Shown piece after piece: positions 44,926 through 56,161 of a DNA stretch of 64,000 nucleotides. Below the pieces are notes generated by a model that did not search any database, was not told the origin of the DNA, and saw only the letters and a program-made list of their open reading frames with translations. Location of the stretch: NCBI RefSeq assembly GCF_018437235.1, contig NZ_JAAMFJ010000001.1, forward strand, positions 372,001 through 436,000, read 5' to 3'. A program made the translations under genes and the position numbers. This stretch comes from Fructobacillus papyrifericola. Lineage in GTDB: Bacteria > Bacillota > Bacilli > Lactobacillales > Lactobacillaceae. How positions within the stretch are numbered: position 1 is the stretch's first letter; each line of letters begins with the position of its first letter.

Positions 44926-44933
44926 GTTCGATG

Positions 44934-46229
44934 CTAGTTAATTCTAAGGCGCTTAAAAACCTCATCAATTCGTCTGAGGTGGTAATTATAATCAAAGGCA
45001 TCTGCCAAGTTATCTGAGCTCAACTTTTGCTTAATTTCCGGCGACTCTTTGACTAATTTCTCGAATGAAATGCCCTTGTCCCACGCATTGGCAGTTAAAG
45101 GCTGAACCAAGTCATAGGCTGCTTCACGGCTCAACCCCGAGTCAATCAATTTCAACAAGACACGTTGGCTGTAAACCAAACCACCTGTCTTATTTAAGTT
45201 TTCTTTCATCCGGTTTGGGTAAACCTCAAGCTGGGCTAAAATTTTAGTAAAGCGGGTTAACATGTAGTCAATCAAGGTTGTTGCATCGGGAAGAACTATG
45301 CGTTCGACGGATGAGTGTGAGATATCCCGTTCATGCCAGAGTGTAATGTCTTCATAGGCTGGAACGAGGTATCCACGAAGAACCCGTGCCAAACCAGAGA
45401 TATTTTCGCAACCGATTGGGTTTCGCTTGTGGGGCATGGCGGACGAACCCTTTTGTTTTTTGTCGAAGAATTCCTGAACTTCGCGAATTTCAGTTCGTTG
45501 TAAGGAGCGGATTTCAGTGGCAAAATTTTCCAAAGAAGAGCCAATTAAGGTGATCGTCGAAAGATAATCAGCATGTAAATCACGTGGTAGAACCTGACTG
45601 GTAATTGGTTGGTTCTTGAGGCCAAGCAAGTCACAGACTGATTCTTCGATGACCGGTGGGATGTTTGCAAAAGTCCCCACTGCACCAGAAATTTGACCAA
45701 CTTCTACTGCGGAAGAAGCCCGTTCGAAACGCTTGATATGCCGTCCAATTTCGTCGTACCAGCGTGCTAATTTAACCCCCCAAGAAGTCGGTTCAGCATG
45801 AACACCGTGAGTGCGACCAATCATCACCGTATCTTTATATTGAACGGCCTGCTCTTTTAACAGTGCGTGAAGTTTTTTTAAATCTTCTAGAATGATTTGG
45901 TTGGCTTGCTTTAAGCGTAGCCCGTTTGCCGTATCGACGACATCGGTGCTCGTGACACCGTAATGGATCCATTTTTTCTCTGCACCAAGCGTTTCCGAAA
46001 CTGCCCTTGTAAAAGCGACAATGTCATGGTGCGTCTGATTCTCGATTTCTTTGATTCTGTCCAAATCAAAAGAAGCGTTTTTCTTTATCGCCTTTAATTC
46101 ATCAGATGATATGAGTCCCTGTTCGGCCCAGGCCTGATCAATGGCAATTTCAACTTTTAGCCACGCTTTATATTGGTTCTCCATCGACCATATTTTGGCC
46201 ATGGCCGGGCGTGCATAACGATCAAGCAT
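44934..46229 (-). CDS. purB: Adenylosuccinate lyase
   Basis: A 431-residue lyase acting twice in purine synthesis, releasing fumarate from SAICAR and adenylosuccinate. The fumarase-superfamily signature is GSSAMPHKRNPIGCENI; MIGRTHGVHAEPTSWG and HYGVTSTDVVDTANG are also typical. It starts at 46229 (or 46232) behind GGGGG. It is intact and divergent from purA, with PurR-like boxes in the shared gap. Confidence 0.96.
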   Translation of the reverse strand: MLDRYARPAMAKIWSMENQYKAWLKVEIAIDQAWAEQGLISSDELKAIKKNASFDLDRIKEIENQTHHDIVAFTRAVSETLGAEKKWIHYGVTSTDVVDTANGLRLKQANQIILEDLKKLHALLKEQAVQYKDTVMIGRTHGVHAEPTSWGVKLARWYDEIGRHIKRFERASSAVEVGQISGAVGTFANIPPVIEESVCDLLGLKNQPITSQVLPRDLHADYLSTITLIGSSLENFATEIRSLQRTEIREVQEFFDKKQKGSSAMPHKRNPIGCENISGLARVLRGYLVPAYEDITLWHERDISHSSVERIVLPDATTLIDYMLTRFTKILAQLEVYPNRMKENLNKTGGLVYSQRVLLKLIDSGLSREAAYDLVQPLTANAWDKGISFEKLVKESPEIKQKLSSDNLADAFDYNYHLRRIDEVFKRLRIN

Positions 46230-46280
46230 CATATTCCCCCATTCTCTTGAATAACTAAATTTTATCACAAAAATAACTTT

Positions 46281-46386
46281 ATTGTTCGTTTTAATACGTA
46301 TAAATCAATATATTTTTAATTTATTATCATATAAAATGAATAATATTCGTATAATTAACTTGTATTTTATTTTAACGTTCGTTATG
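46281..46386. promoter_or_regulatory. PurR-box-like sites between purB and purA
   Basis: Three copies of the core: ATTGTTCGTTTTA (46281-46293), ATATTCGTATAA (46343-46354) and AACGTTCGTTATG (46374-46386). They lie in the 197-base divergent intergenic region, in the right place to control both genes. PurR with PRPP control is inferred from the known regulons of B. subtilis and lactococci. Confidence 0.65.
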
Positions 46387-46423
46387 ATGGTCCTGTTGAA
46401 TCGAATAAAAAAACAAGGAGTGA

Positions 46424-47707
<1,284 letters not shown>

Positions 47708-47753
47708 GAAAAAAAGCCCATATTTAATTAGAAAGAACAAGACAGGAACCATT

Positions 47754-47769
47754 TTAACGTTCGATATTT
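47754..47769 (+). promoter_or_regulatory. PurR-box-like site before riboswitch
   Basis: TTAACGTTCGATATTT carries the same core as the purA box. It is followed 48 bases later by the riboswitch aptamer, so the operon once had dual control. Confidence 0.55.
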
Positions 47770-47816
47770 TAAAATTGAAATAAAAACATCCGTTTTCATA
47801 GTACAACACATTCACT

Positions 47817-47917
47817 ATTTTGGCGTTATATCCGGTTTTTAATGCTAACCGAGTTTCTACCGTCCGGCAAAAAGGACGACTATCACCAAGGGTTTTAAAG
47901 CGCGCTTGGGATTTTTT
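47817..47917 (+). promoter_or_regulatory. Guanine-class purine riboswitch with terminator, partly degraded
   Basis: J2/3 is fully conserved (GTTTCTACC, 47853-47861), and J3/1 is GACTATC with the specificity C at 47880, as in guanine rather than adenine aptamers. P2 is CGGTT/AACCG and P3 is GTCC/GGAC. The 3' P1 arm (TATCACCAA) overlaps the left arm of a terminator CCAAG...CTTGG plus T6 (47886-47917), the OFF-switch design. Damage is visible: P1 has two mismatches (47824 and 47826), and loop L3 lacks the usual CC pair. It sits before a dead permease gene. Confidence 0.78.
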
Positions 47918-48006
47918 ACGTGCTTTTTTGTTTCTCCCGATAGAGAGCTCTGTGTGTCATTTTTAGAATCGAGTATGACAGGGCTTCACCAACTCAAGGA
48001 GATATC

Positions 48007-49114
48007 ATGGAAAACCCAACAAAACCACTTCCTACAGTCCAAGCGTTCCTGCTTGGACTCCAATACGTTCTAGCGATGTACGGTGCGACGATTGTTGCAG
48101 GACTGTTTGTAGTGCTGGTTGCTGGTAGCTTTTCTAGCTTACGTGACTTTTCCCACCCGTCGTCACTGGTTCATTGATTACCGTGATTGGGTTAAGTCTA
48201 ACACCGATTGCTCTTCAGAATTGAGGAGGCGGCACAACAACTGTGAAAAGTTTCGGTTCCTATCAAAACTTGATTATTGGACTGATTACTATCATGATTA
48301 CCTTAATCTTGATGAAATTTGCTAAAGTTTTTTTGAAAGCCATCTCGATTCTACTTGGGATTGTTTTAGGTACGATTTTTTCGTTCTTTTTCGGCGCTGT
48401 TTCACTTAAGCCGGTTGGGAATGCTGCTTGGTTCCACTTACCGGCCCCTTTCTTTCTAGGTATGCCGACTTTTTTCATGGTCCGCTTCCTTGACAATGAT
48501 TGTGATCGTCCTGACTGCCATGATTGAAGCAACCGGTGTGTATTTTGCCCTCGCTGAAATCACTGGGCAAAATCTTAGTCAAAAAGATCTCGTCCGAGGC
48601 TATCGAGCAGAAGGACTTGCTGCCATTCTTTCAGGTATCTTTAACACCTTTCCCTACTCGACTTTTTCTCAAAACGTGGCTGTTATCCGTCTGTCTGGTG
48701 TGAAAACGAAACATCCGATTTACTACGCAGCCAGTCTCCTACTCGTTCTCGGACTGTTACCAAAATTCGGCGCACTAGCCACCATCATTCCAAGTGCTGT
48801 TCTTGGGGGCTCCATGCTGGTCACGTTCTCTACCATTGCGATTCATGGGGTTCAGATTCTCGGAAAAGTCGATTTAACTAAAAAAGGCAATTTGTTGACC
48901 GCCCGCCGGTCTTTCAATTGGCGCTGGACTTAGTATTGGTGCTGTCTCGACTTTTCTCAACCAATTTCCTGAAGCTTTCAAGTTGATCGTGACAAACGGT
49001 GTTGTCGTGACCACTCTTCTTGCCGTTTTGTTGAACCTTTTTTTGAACGTTGCCCAGACAACAATCAGAAAAACAAAACAAATCGTCAATAATGATAAAA
49101 TAAAAAATTCATGA
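48007..49114 (+). pseudogene. pbuX: Xanthine permease, deleted and frameshifted
   Basis: An NCS2 nucleobase:cation symporter remnant. It starts FLLGLQYVLAMY and then jumps to GATIVAGLFVVL, so roughly 70-80 residues are missing between these blocks. Frame changes follow near 48130, 48230, 48470 and 48900. Family blocks remain in pieces: IEATGVYFALAEITGQ, LVRGYRAEGLAAILSGIFNTFPYSTFSQNVAVIRLSGVKT and LATIIPSAVLGGSMLV. The last frame ends at 49114. Riboswitch and xpt context point to xanthine or guanine. Non-functional. Confidence 0.9.
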
Positions 49115-49133
49115 ACTAGTTAAGGAAGTTACC

Positions 49134-49720
<587 letters not shown>

Positions 49721-49734
49721 AAGACTCGTAGATG

Positions 49735-49769
49735 AAAAAGGCAGCCCGTGTGATAACGGACTGCCTTTT
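49735..49769. terminator. Bidirectional terminator
   Basis: AAAAAGGCAGCCCGT pairs with ACGGACTGCCTTTT. It separates the xpt remnant and the convergent pgi. Confidence 0.88.
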
Positions 49770-49780
49770 ACTTTACATTC

Positions 49781-51133
49781 TTACTTTCCCAAACTCTTTG
49801 AGTATTCTTTTGTTTCTTCTTCGTAACCTGGCTTGCCTAAGAGTGCGAACATGGCAGTCTTATAAGCTTCAACACCTGGTTGGTTGAATGGGTTGACGGC
49901 GAAGAGGTAGCCGGAAATGGCCACGGCTTTTTCGAAGAAGTAGATTAAGTAACCAAGTGTGTACTCGTCTTGCTTTGGCAAGTGAACGGCGAGGTTTGGC
50001 ACACCCCCGTCAACGTGGGCAAGGACGACACCTTGGAAGGCCTTCGTGTTCACTTCGTCAATGGTCTTCCCTTCGAGGTAGTGAAGCCCGTCGTTGTTCC
50101 CCTCTTCGGTAGGGAGTGGCATATCAACGATTGGGTTATCCAATTTGACAACCGTTTCGAAGAGGTCACGACGACCTTCTTGGATGTATTGACCGAGTGA
50201 GTGAAGGTCGGTTGAGTAGTTGGCAGACGTTGGATAGATTCCCTTCTGGTTCTTACCCTCTGACTCACCCATCAACTGCTTCCACCATTCGGACAGGTAT
50301 TGCATGCTTGGTTCCCAGTTCGTCAGCAATTCACTCGTGTAGCCCTTGTCGTAGAGGATTCGGCGCAAAGCGGCATAACGGTAAGCGTCGTTCTTCTTCA
50401 AATCCTCATTGTCGTATTCTCGTTCGCTGTCCCTAGCCCCTTGCATCAAGGAATCGATGTCAGCACCTGAGGCTGCGATTGGCAAAAGACCAACCGGAGT
50501 CAGGACAGAGAAACGACCACCGACACCGTCGGGAATGACAAAAGTCTCGTAACCAGCTTCTTCAGCTTCGTTATGAAGCGCACCACGCTGACCGTCGGTC
50601 GTAGCGTAAATCCGTTTCTTAGCACCCTCCTTACCGTACTTCTTTTCCAACAACTCCTTGAAGACACGGAAGGAAACGGCTGGTTCAGTCGTCGTTCCGG
50701 ACTTAGAGATAATGTTCACGGAAAAGTCTTGGTCACCGATGGTACGGATGAGGTCAGTCAAATAAGCAGACGACATGGAGTTTCCGGCAAAATAGACTTT
50801 GACACCCTTGCGCTGTTCCTTGGCCAATTCGTTGTTAAACATTGGGTTCAAGAAATCGATGGCCATCTTGGCACCGAGATAAGAACCACCAATCCCGATG
50901 ACCACCAAGACGTCAGAATCGGACTGAATCTGCTGAGCAGCAGCCTTGAAACGGTCCAAGTCAGCCTGCTTTGTATCCGTTGGCAACGTCACCCAGTCGG
51001 TAAAGTCGGCACCCGCACCCGAACGGTTTTCGAGTTGCTCGTGGGCTAACGATACCAATGGCTGAATTTCGTCTAATTCATGATCCGCAACAAAGTTCTT
51101 CACACTGTCGCTATTAAAGTTAATATATGACAT
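49781..51133 (-). CDS. pgi: Glucose-6-phosphate isomerase
   Basis: A 450-residue isomerase interconverting glucose-6- and fructose-6-phosphate. [60 protein letters not shown] and the C-terminal PGVEAYK are diagnostic. It starts 27 bases after the fructokinase gene on the same strand, so fructose can pass through fructose-6-phosphate to glucose-6-phosphate for the phosphoketolase route. Codon use suggests good expression. Confidence 0.97.
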   Translation of the reverse strand: MSYINFNSDSVKNFVADHELDEIQPLVSLAHEQLENRSGAGADFTDWVTLPTDTKQADLDRFKAAAQQIQSDSDVLVVIGIGGSYLGAKMAIDFLNPMFNNELAKEQRKGVKVYFAGNSMSSAYLTDLIRTIGDQDFSVNIISKSGTTTEPAVSFRVFKELLEKKYGKEGAKKRIYATTDGQRGALHNEAEEAGYETFVIPDGVGGRFSVLTPVGLLPIAASGADIDSLMQGARDSEREYDNEDLKKNDAYRYAALRRILYDKGYTSELLTNWEPSMQYLSEWWKQLMGESEGKNQKGIYPTSANYSTDLHSLGQYIQEGRRDLFETVVKLDNPIVDMPLPTEEGNNDGLHYLEGKTIDEVNTKAFQGVVLAHVDGGVPNLAVHLPKQDEYTLGYLIYFFEKAVAISGYLFAVNPFNQPGVEAYKTAMFALLGKPGYEEETKEYSKSLGK

Positions 51134-51160
51134 TCTTTCTCTCCTCGCTTCCCTAATCCA

Positions 51161-52069
51161 TCACCGGTCGATGGCAAAGGCGTGGCCCTCACCAACTTTT
51201 ACGACTTTCTTAGCCAAGGAAAAGTCTCCGAGCGTAGCCGATCCGTTGTTCTCAATCTCTGGCATCGTGATGTACTCCTCCAAAGGTAGTACGTCGACGT
51301 AACCGTTTAACTCATCAGCAAAGTGCTCGCGAATCATGTTCAAGAACTCCGGTGACATCACCCCACCACCAAAGACAATCTTGTTTGGGCGAACCGTCAA
51401 AGTTGTTTGCACGGCAGCTTGGGCCAAGTAATAAGCCATGATGTCCCAGGTTGGGTCAGTAATCGGAACCTCTTTTCCGTTCTTACCAAGACGAGCGTCG
51501 AAAGTTGGGCCGGAAGCCAAGCCTTCCAAGCAGTCGCCGTGGTGTGGGCAGATGCCCTTGAAGGCTAAGTCGGCTGGATGGCGCTTGACTTTGACGTGGC
51601 CCATCTCCTGCAAACCGAGGGCCCCGATAAAGTGGCCATCAATCACAATTCCAGCACCAACACCGGTTCCGACCGTATAGTAAACCACGCTCTCAACGTC
51701 TTCGTCATGGCTTTTTGCAGAAACATATTCGCCATAGGCTGATCCATTGACATCCGACGTCAAAAAGATTGGCACGTTAATTTCATTTTTAATTTTATCA
51801 ACAATGTTAATCCCCCGCCAGGCGACTTTCGGTGTTTTTTTCGTAATCACACCGTAGTCGGGATGGTTCAGGCGGACTTCAACAGGACCGAATGCGGCAA
51901 TCCCAATGGCATCCAGTTCCGGAAAACGTTTAAAAAAGTCGACCGTTCGTTGTAACGTCTCTTTGGGATTCTTCGACGGAAAGGTTTCCTGATCAATAAC
52001 CTTATAATTTTCATCGCCAACGGCACAGACAAACTTTGTTCCACCAGCTTCAACACTTCCAAGCAACAT
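51161..52069 (-). CDS. scrK: ROK family fructokinase
   Basis: A 302-residue sugar kinase making fructose-6-phosphate. The ATP loop is GSVEAGGTKFVCAVGD; IGIAAFGPVEV, YYTVGTGVGAGIVIDG and MGHVKVKRHPADLAFKGICPHHGDCLEGLASGP, with the His/Cys zinc cluster, are typical of ROK fructokinases. It heads the scrK-pgi operon with a perfect cre site in its promoter region, so CcpA control is likely. Other hexoses as substrate cannot be ruled out. Confidence 0.93.
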   Translation of the reverse strand: MLLGSVEAGGTKFVCAVGDENYKVIDQETFPSKNPKETLQRTVDFFKRFPELDAIGIAAFGPVEVRLNHPDYGVITKKTPKVAWRGINIVDKIKNEINVPIFLTSDVNGSAYGEYVSAKSHDEDVESVVYYTVGTGVGAGIVIDGHFIGALGLQEMGHVKVKRHPADLAFKGICPHHGDCLEGLASGPTFDARLGKNGKEVPITDPTWDIMAYYLAQAAVQTTLTVRPNKIVFGGGVMSPEFLNMIREHFADELNGYVDVLPLEEYITMPEIENNGSATLGDFSLAKKVVKVGEGHAFAIDR

Positions 52070-52122
52070 ATTGTTTTCCTCCTATTGTCTATGTCTATAT
52101 AGTAGCACTCTTTTGTTATAAA

Positions 52123-52136
52123 TGAAAGCGCTTTCA
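52123..52136 (-). promoter_or_regulatory. CcpA cre site in scrK-pgi promoter
   Basis: TGAAAGCGCTTTCA is a perfect palindromic cre. On the minus strand it overlaps a possible -35 (TTTCAT) placed 17 bases before TACTAT, so binding would repress. Confidence 0.85.
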
Positions 52137-52177
52137 ATAAAATGTTAAATAAAAAGTCTAGCTTTGTTTTGACGTAT

Positions 52178-52213
52178 ACCCCCGAAAGTTATAATAACTT
52201 TCGGGGTATTTTT
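52178..52213 (+). terminator. Hairpin directly before the IS remnant ORF
   Basis: CCCCGAAAGTTAT and ATAACTTTCGGGG form a long perfect stem, followed by TATTTTT and then the ATG at 52214. It looks like a terminator that shields an insertion sequence from outside transcription. Confidence 0.7.
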
Positions 52214-52471
52214 ATGACTAAAATTTCTAAAGAAACTAAAATTAAAGCAATCAACGAGTATCTCCTTCATAGGCGGAAATGTTCACTGGCTTATGTTGCC
52301 CATAGATACGGTATGAGTAGAACTAATTTTCGAACGATGGTTGCCGCTTATGAGCACCACGGACCAACAATTTTTACTGATTCCCCAAAAATCACAGCTG
52401 ATTTTCGGATTCAATTAGTTCGTTGGATGATTAAAAATCAGGCTTCTTATATTGAAATAGCTGCTCATTTA
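52214..52471 (+). mobile_element. IS3-family OrfA-like transposase remnant
   Basis: About 86 residues of a helix-turn-helix transposase subunit: MTKISKETKIKAINEYL, LAYVAHRYGMSRTNFRTMVAAYEHHG and a second helix-turn-helix start near IAAHL. It resembles the OrfA of IS150-type elements. Homology stops at 52471, where the reversed remnant of an ABC permease begins, so the right part of the element is lost. No orfB with the DDE domain is present. Confidence 0.7.
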
Positions 52472-52641
52472 ATGCCAGCTCGTAGCCAAATGTTTGGGTT
52501 AGCTAGATCATGTACCGCGTAAGCTGCCACGTATTGAATCATGACATAGCTGATAGTGGTTACAAAAACAATGGTACGAAAATAACTGTTTTGTGCAAAT
52601 AGCTTAAGGTGAAAGTAAACAATCGTCAGAAAATCTTTCAT
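52465..52641 (-). pseudogene. ABC-2 type permease, N-terminal fragment
   Basis: Starts at ATG 52641 after AAGGAGG and reads MKDFLTIVYFHLKLFAQNSY, then a first membrane segment (TIVFVTTISYVMIQYVAAYAV), and stops at the IS junction after about 58 residues. It is the membrane partner of the ATPase gene just upstream. The remainder was removed, probably with the IS insertion or a later deletion. Family call is by position and the single helix. Confidence 0.6.
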
Positions 52642-52644
52642 TTT

Positions 52645-53404
52645 CTACCTCCTTAAACTGTTGGCCAAGGCAAGGTAGGATTCTTCTAACGTCGCCGGAC
52701 GGTTAACTTTCGTTACGCCGGAAAGCTTAACAACACTTTCAACCGTGCCATCGTGAACGATTTTTCCAGCATCAATGAGCAAGACTCGGTCTGCCAAACT
52801 TTCAATTTAGCTCATGGTGTGACTAGTGAGTAAAATGGTCTTTCCATTGTCAGCGATCTTTCTAGTGAGGTCCCGGATTTCATGGGCAATTTCCGCATCT
52901 AATTCGTTCGTTGGTTCTTCTAAAAGAATGATGTTGGTATCTTTTAACAAGGCTCGAGCAATGTGTAATCGTTGCCGCATGCCACGAGAAAACTCACCAA
53001 CGTGCTGATTTTGAACGTCTTGTAATTGAACGGTTGATAGCACTTCCTCAATCCTTTTTTTGCGCTCTTTTCTAGGAATCTTAAATAAAACCGAAAAGAA
53101 CTTCAAATCATCGAAAGCGGAAGCACGGGCATAAAAGCCAAGTCCCCTACCAAAAACGGTAGCAACCTGGTTTTGAACTAATTTTGGCGACAAAGCGGCA
53201 TCCTATCCATCAATAATTACGTGTCCAGCCGTTGGGCTAAGATATCCAGCAATCATCTTCACCGTTGTTGTTTTTCCAACACCGTTAGGGCCTAGTAAGG
53301 CAACAATTTCACCCTTTCTGATTTGGAATGAAACATCAGCCACGGCGGTAAATGGCTGTTTTTTTCTGACCGAAGTGTCGCTTTAAATTTTTAACTTCAA
53401 GCAA
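52645..53404 (-). pseudogene. ABC transporter ATPase, broken
   Basis: The ATPase of a DrrA/YxlF-like export system. Walker A is [18 protein letters not shown], the signature is EFSRGMRQRLHIARALL and Walker B is IILLEEPTNELDAE. Three lesions are visible: one extra A in a run near 53360, a TAG near 53203 (after VIIDG) and a TAA near 52808 (after SHTMS). The C-terminus ESLADRVLLIDAGKIVHDG continues past the last stop. A TTG at 53404 is the probable start. Its permease partner is truncated downstream. Confidence 0.85.
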
Positions 53405-53533
53405 AAGAAACCTTCTCTCTGAACGACGCAACTCGACTTTTCATCAAAAGATGCAAACGTGCTACGACTTTTAAACAATTATGGCATTTTACTCATAAAA
53501 AGTCAATTAGTAAGATTAAACAAGCATTTCCAA

Positions 53534-53572
53534 CAAAAAAAGGCAACGACCCCCAGGTTGTTGCCTTTTTTA
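53534..53572. terminator. Terminator of alsD-alsS
   Basis: AAAAAAAGGCAACGAC pairs with GTTGTTGCCTTTTTT around CCCCAG. Confidence 0.9.
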
Positions 53573-53584
53573 AATAACTTGTCA

Positions 53585-55309
53585 TTATCCTTCGGACTCA
53601 ATCAACTGTGAACCAAGTTCGTAGTTGTGTGTGTAGTCAACTGGCACGTCCACAACAACTGGGCCATGGACAGCGAATGCTTCATCAAGCACCTTGTTCA
53701 AATCTTCAGGCTTATCAACGCGAAGACCCTTGGCACCGAATGCTTCGGCGTACTTAACGATGTCGATGTTACCAAAGTCAACACCGGCACATTCACCGTA
53801 CTTCATTTCTTCTTGGAACTTCACCATGTCATAGTGAGCGTTATCGTTCCAAACGATGTGCACTGTATCCAAGTTCAAGCGAACGGCCGTCTCCAATTCC
53901 ATTGCGGAGAAGAAGAAACCACCATCACCAGAAACGGAAACAGATTTGGCACCTGGACGAACCATGGCAGCCGTGATAGCCCATGGCAAACCGACACCGA
54001 GTGTCTGCATACCGTTTGAGATCAAGAAGTGACGAGGCACGTAAGACTTGAAGTGACGAGCCATCCAGATGTAGTGGGAACCGATATCCGTTGAAACCGT
54101 CATGTCATCCGTTACGTGGTTTTGAATGGCTTCCACGACATCCAACGGATGGATCAAGTTTTCAGAGGCAGGCGTGTAAGTAGGCTTATCTGCTTCAGCC
54201 AAATCTTCCTTCATTTCCTTCAAAACAGCTTGTCCGGCTGCTGGAATTTCGTAACCCTTGATGTCTTCTGCCAGCAAGTTCAAGCTTTGGCTAAGATCAC
54301 CAATTAATTGACGCTTTGGCACAAAGTTGTTGTCGATTTCGACGGGCGTTGTATCCAAAGCCACAATGTTCAAGGTGTTTTCCTTGTTCCAGTTCCGTGG
54401 TTCGTATTCGATGGAATCGTAACCAACCGTCACAACCAGGTCAGACTTTGACAAGAGCTTATCACCCGTTTGGTTACGGAAAAGTCCTATACGACCAAAG
54501 AATGAATCCTTTTCGAGGTCACGTGAGATAACACCGGCACCTTGGTAGGTTTCAACAACTGGCAACTTTGTGTCACCCAACAAAGCGTGCAAAGCGTCAA
54601 CCGTGTCATCATCAGAACCACGAGCACCGACCAAAAGAACTGGCAGTTCAGCCTGCTTGATTTGTTCAGCCAACCACTTCAAGTCTTCTAATGCAGCAGC
54701 CCCTTGCTTAGCAGCAGGCACTTCAGGTAAAGCTTCGATTGAAACCGGTGAATCATCGACATCTTGTGGCAATGAAACAAAGGCAGCCCCACGCTTTGCC
54801 CCGTTTGCAGCAGCAAAGGCGTTTGCGATGATTTCTGAAATGTTGTTTGGATCTTGAATTTCAGAACTGTAGTTTGTAATCGACTTGAAAAGTGACACAG
54901 AATCCGTTGACTGGTGAGTCAAACGGTTCAAGTCACGACGTGGTACTTGACCACCAATGGCTAAAACAGAGTCGTTTTCAGCACTAGCCGTCATCAAACC
55001 AGAAACCAAGTTTCCGACACCTGGACCAGAAGTAACAACCACAACACCGGTCTTACCAGTGATACGTGAAAAAGCTTGTGCCATGAAAGCCGCGTTTTGT
55101 TCGTGACGAGTCACGATCAACTTTGGCACCTTTTGCCCCGACTTTGGGTGGTCCAAAGTTTCAAACAAACGGTCAATCTTTGCACCTGGGATACCAAAGA
55201 CAATGTCAACATCGTGGTTGACAAGGCTGTCGGTGACAATATCCGCACCAAATTTTTGTTCAGACATGTTTTTACTATGGGTTTTGATGAGAGAAAAGTC
55301 GAAACCCAT
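53585..55309 (-). CDS. alsS: Acetolactate synthase, catabolic type
   Basis: A 574-residue TPP enzyme condensing two pyruvates to alpha-acetolactate. VFGIPGAKIDRLFETL, TRHEQNAAFMAQAFSRITGKTG, TSGPGVGNLVSGLMTA and the TPP motif GDGGFFFSAMELETAVRLNL match AlsS rather than IlvB. The start at 55309 has AAAGGAAAC; the internal ATG at 55266 would match lactococcal AlsS but lacks a ribosome site. It follows alsD by 40 bases. The operon drains pyruvate to acetoin and diacetyl. Confidence 0.94.
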   Translation of the reverse strand: MGFDFSLIKTHSKNMSEQKFGADIVTDSLVNHDVDIVFGIPGAKIDRLFETLDHPKSGQKVPKLIVTRHEQNAAFMAQAFSRITGKTGVVVVTSGPGVGNLVSGLMTASAENDSVLAIGGQVPRRDLNRLTHQSTDSVSLFKSITNYSSEIQDPNNISEIIANAFAAANGAKRGAAFVSLPQDVDDSPVSIEALPEVPAAKQGAAALEDLKWLAEQIKQAELPVLLVGARGSDDDTVDALHALLGDTKLPVVETYQGAGVISRDLEKDSFFGRIGLFRNQTGDKLLSKSDLVVTVGYDSIEYEPRNWNKENTLNIVALDTTPVEIDNNFVPKRQLIGDLSQSLNLLAEDIKGYEIPAAGQAVLKEMKEDLAEADKPTYTPASENLIHPLDVVEAIQNHVTDDMTVSTDIGSHYIWMARHFKSYVPRHFLISNGMQTLGVGLPWAITAAMVRPGAKSVSVSGDGGFFFSAMELETAVRLNLDTVHIVWNDNAHYDMVKFQEEMKYGECAGVDFGNIDIVKYAEAFGAKGLRVDKPEDLNKVLDEAFAVHGPVVVDVPVDYTHNYELGSQLIESEG

Positions 55310-55349
55310 GTTTCCTTTCATTTACATTCTAATTTATACGGGATTATGC

Positions 55350-56057
55350 TTATGACTCTGCGTCAGCAATGACACCGTTTAAGCTTGAAAGGTCCGTTAA
55401 GTCGGCCTTCTTGTAATCTTCGTTGTTCGTTGGCAAGTTAATCGTAACACCAGACAAAATCTGGATGGAAACATCAACGGACTTGAGCGTGGCGCCTAAG
55501 ACATGACCACCGAAGTCCAAATTGTCAGATAAGAAGTGCTGGTGGAAACCAGGAACGCCAACACCTTGGAAGACAAGCGGTGTGAAGTAAACAACCATCG
55601 TCCCCTTCACGTCATCTTTGTCGAAAATAACCTGCGTCTTGGCAATTTCGCCAAGGCCTGGGTAAGGCTTTTCGGACTTGGCAGCGGCACGAGTCTCAAC
55701 CGTCTTGAATTCACCGGTCATCTTAACGGCGAAGAAGAGGTTTTCAGTGCCAACTTCCTTCAGAATTTCCTTTTGCATATCGTCAAGCGTAATGTTATCA
55801 AAGTGCTTCAGTGGCTTGAAATCTGCTTGATGAACATCACCGAAAGCGATGGGAAAGTCACCAGCAACCTTGTTTACGTGTCCGTGAACGTCGACTTGGT
55901 AAGCCACACCGTCCAACATGATCAACTCACCATCGACACCAGCACCCGTTCCAATTCCAGTATTACCGGAAGCTAACACATCTTTAGCCGTTACAAAACC
56001 GTCGAGAAGACTCTCAACCAACATTTGCATCGTTCCAAATTGTACAACTGGTTTCAT
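55350..56057 (-). CDS. alsD: Alpha-acetolactate decarboxylase
   Basis: A 235-residue enzyme converting acetolactate to acetoin. FGTMQMLVESLLDG opens the family; the zinc histidines and GGHVLG lie in PGFHQHFLSDNLDFGGHVLG. DGELIMLDGVAYQV is typical. It is the first gene of alsD-alsS. The upstream region carries two TTGACAA-containing motifs and a broken marR gene, which may have encoded its regulator. Confidence 0.95.
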   Translation of the reverse strand: MKPVVQFGTMQMLVESLLDGFVTAKDVLASGNTGIGTGAGVDGELIMLDGVAYQVDVHGHVNKVAGDFPIAFGDVHQADFKPLKHFDNITLDDMQKEILKEVGTENLFFAVKMTGEFKTVETRAAAKSEKPYPGLGEIAKTQVIFDKDDVKGTMVVYFTPLVFQGVGVPGFHQHFLSDNLDFGGHVLGATLKSVDVSIQILSGVTINLPTNNEDYKKADLTDLSSLNGVIADAES

Positions 56058-56161
56058 GTATTACCCCCTATCTTTATTTGTCAACTAAGTTTACCTATAA
56101 AGTCTACTCCTCCGAACACATTTTTGTCAATATTGTTAATAAAAGAGTTTATTTTTAATTT

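Noticed and set aside
52142-52213. Upstream extension of the IS OrfA frame
   Set aside because: It would translate the hairpin; homology to OrfA starts at the ATG at 52214.
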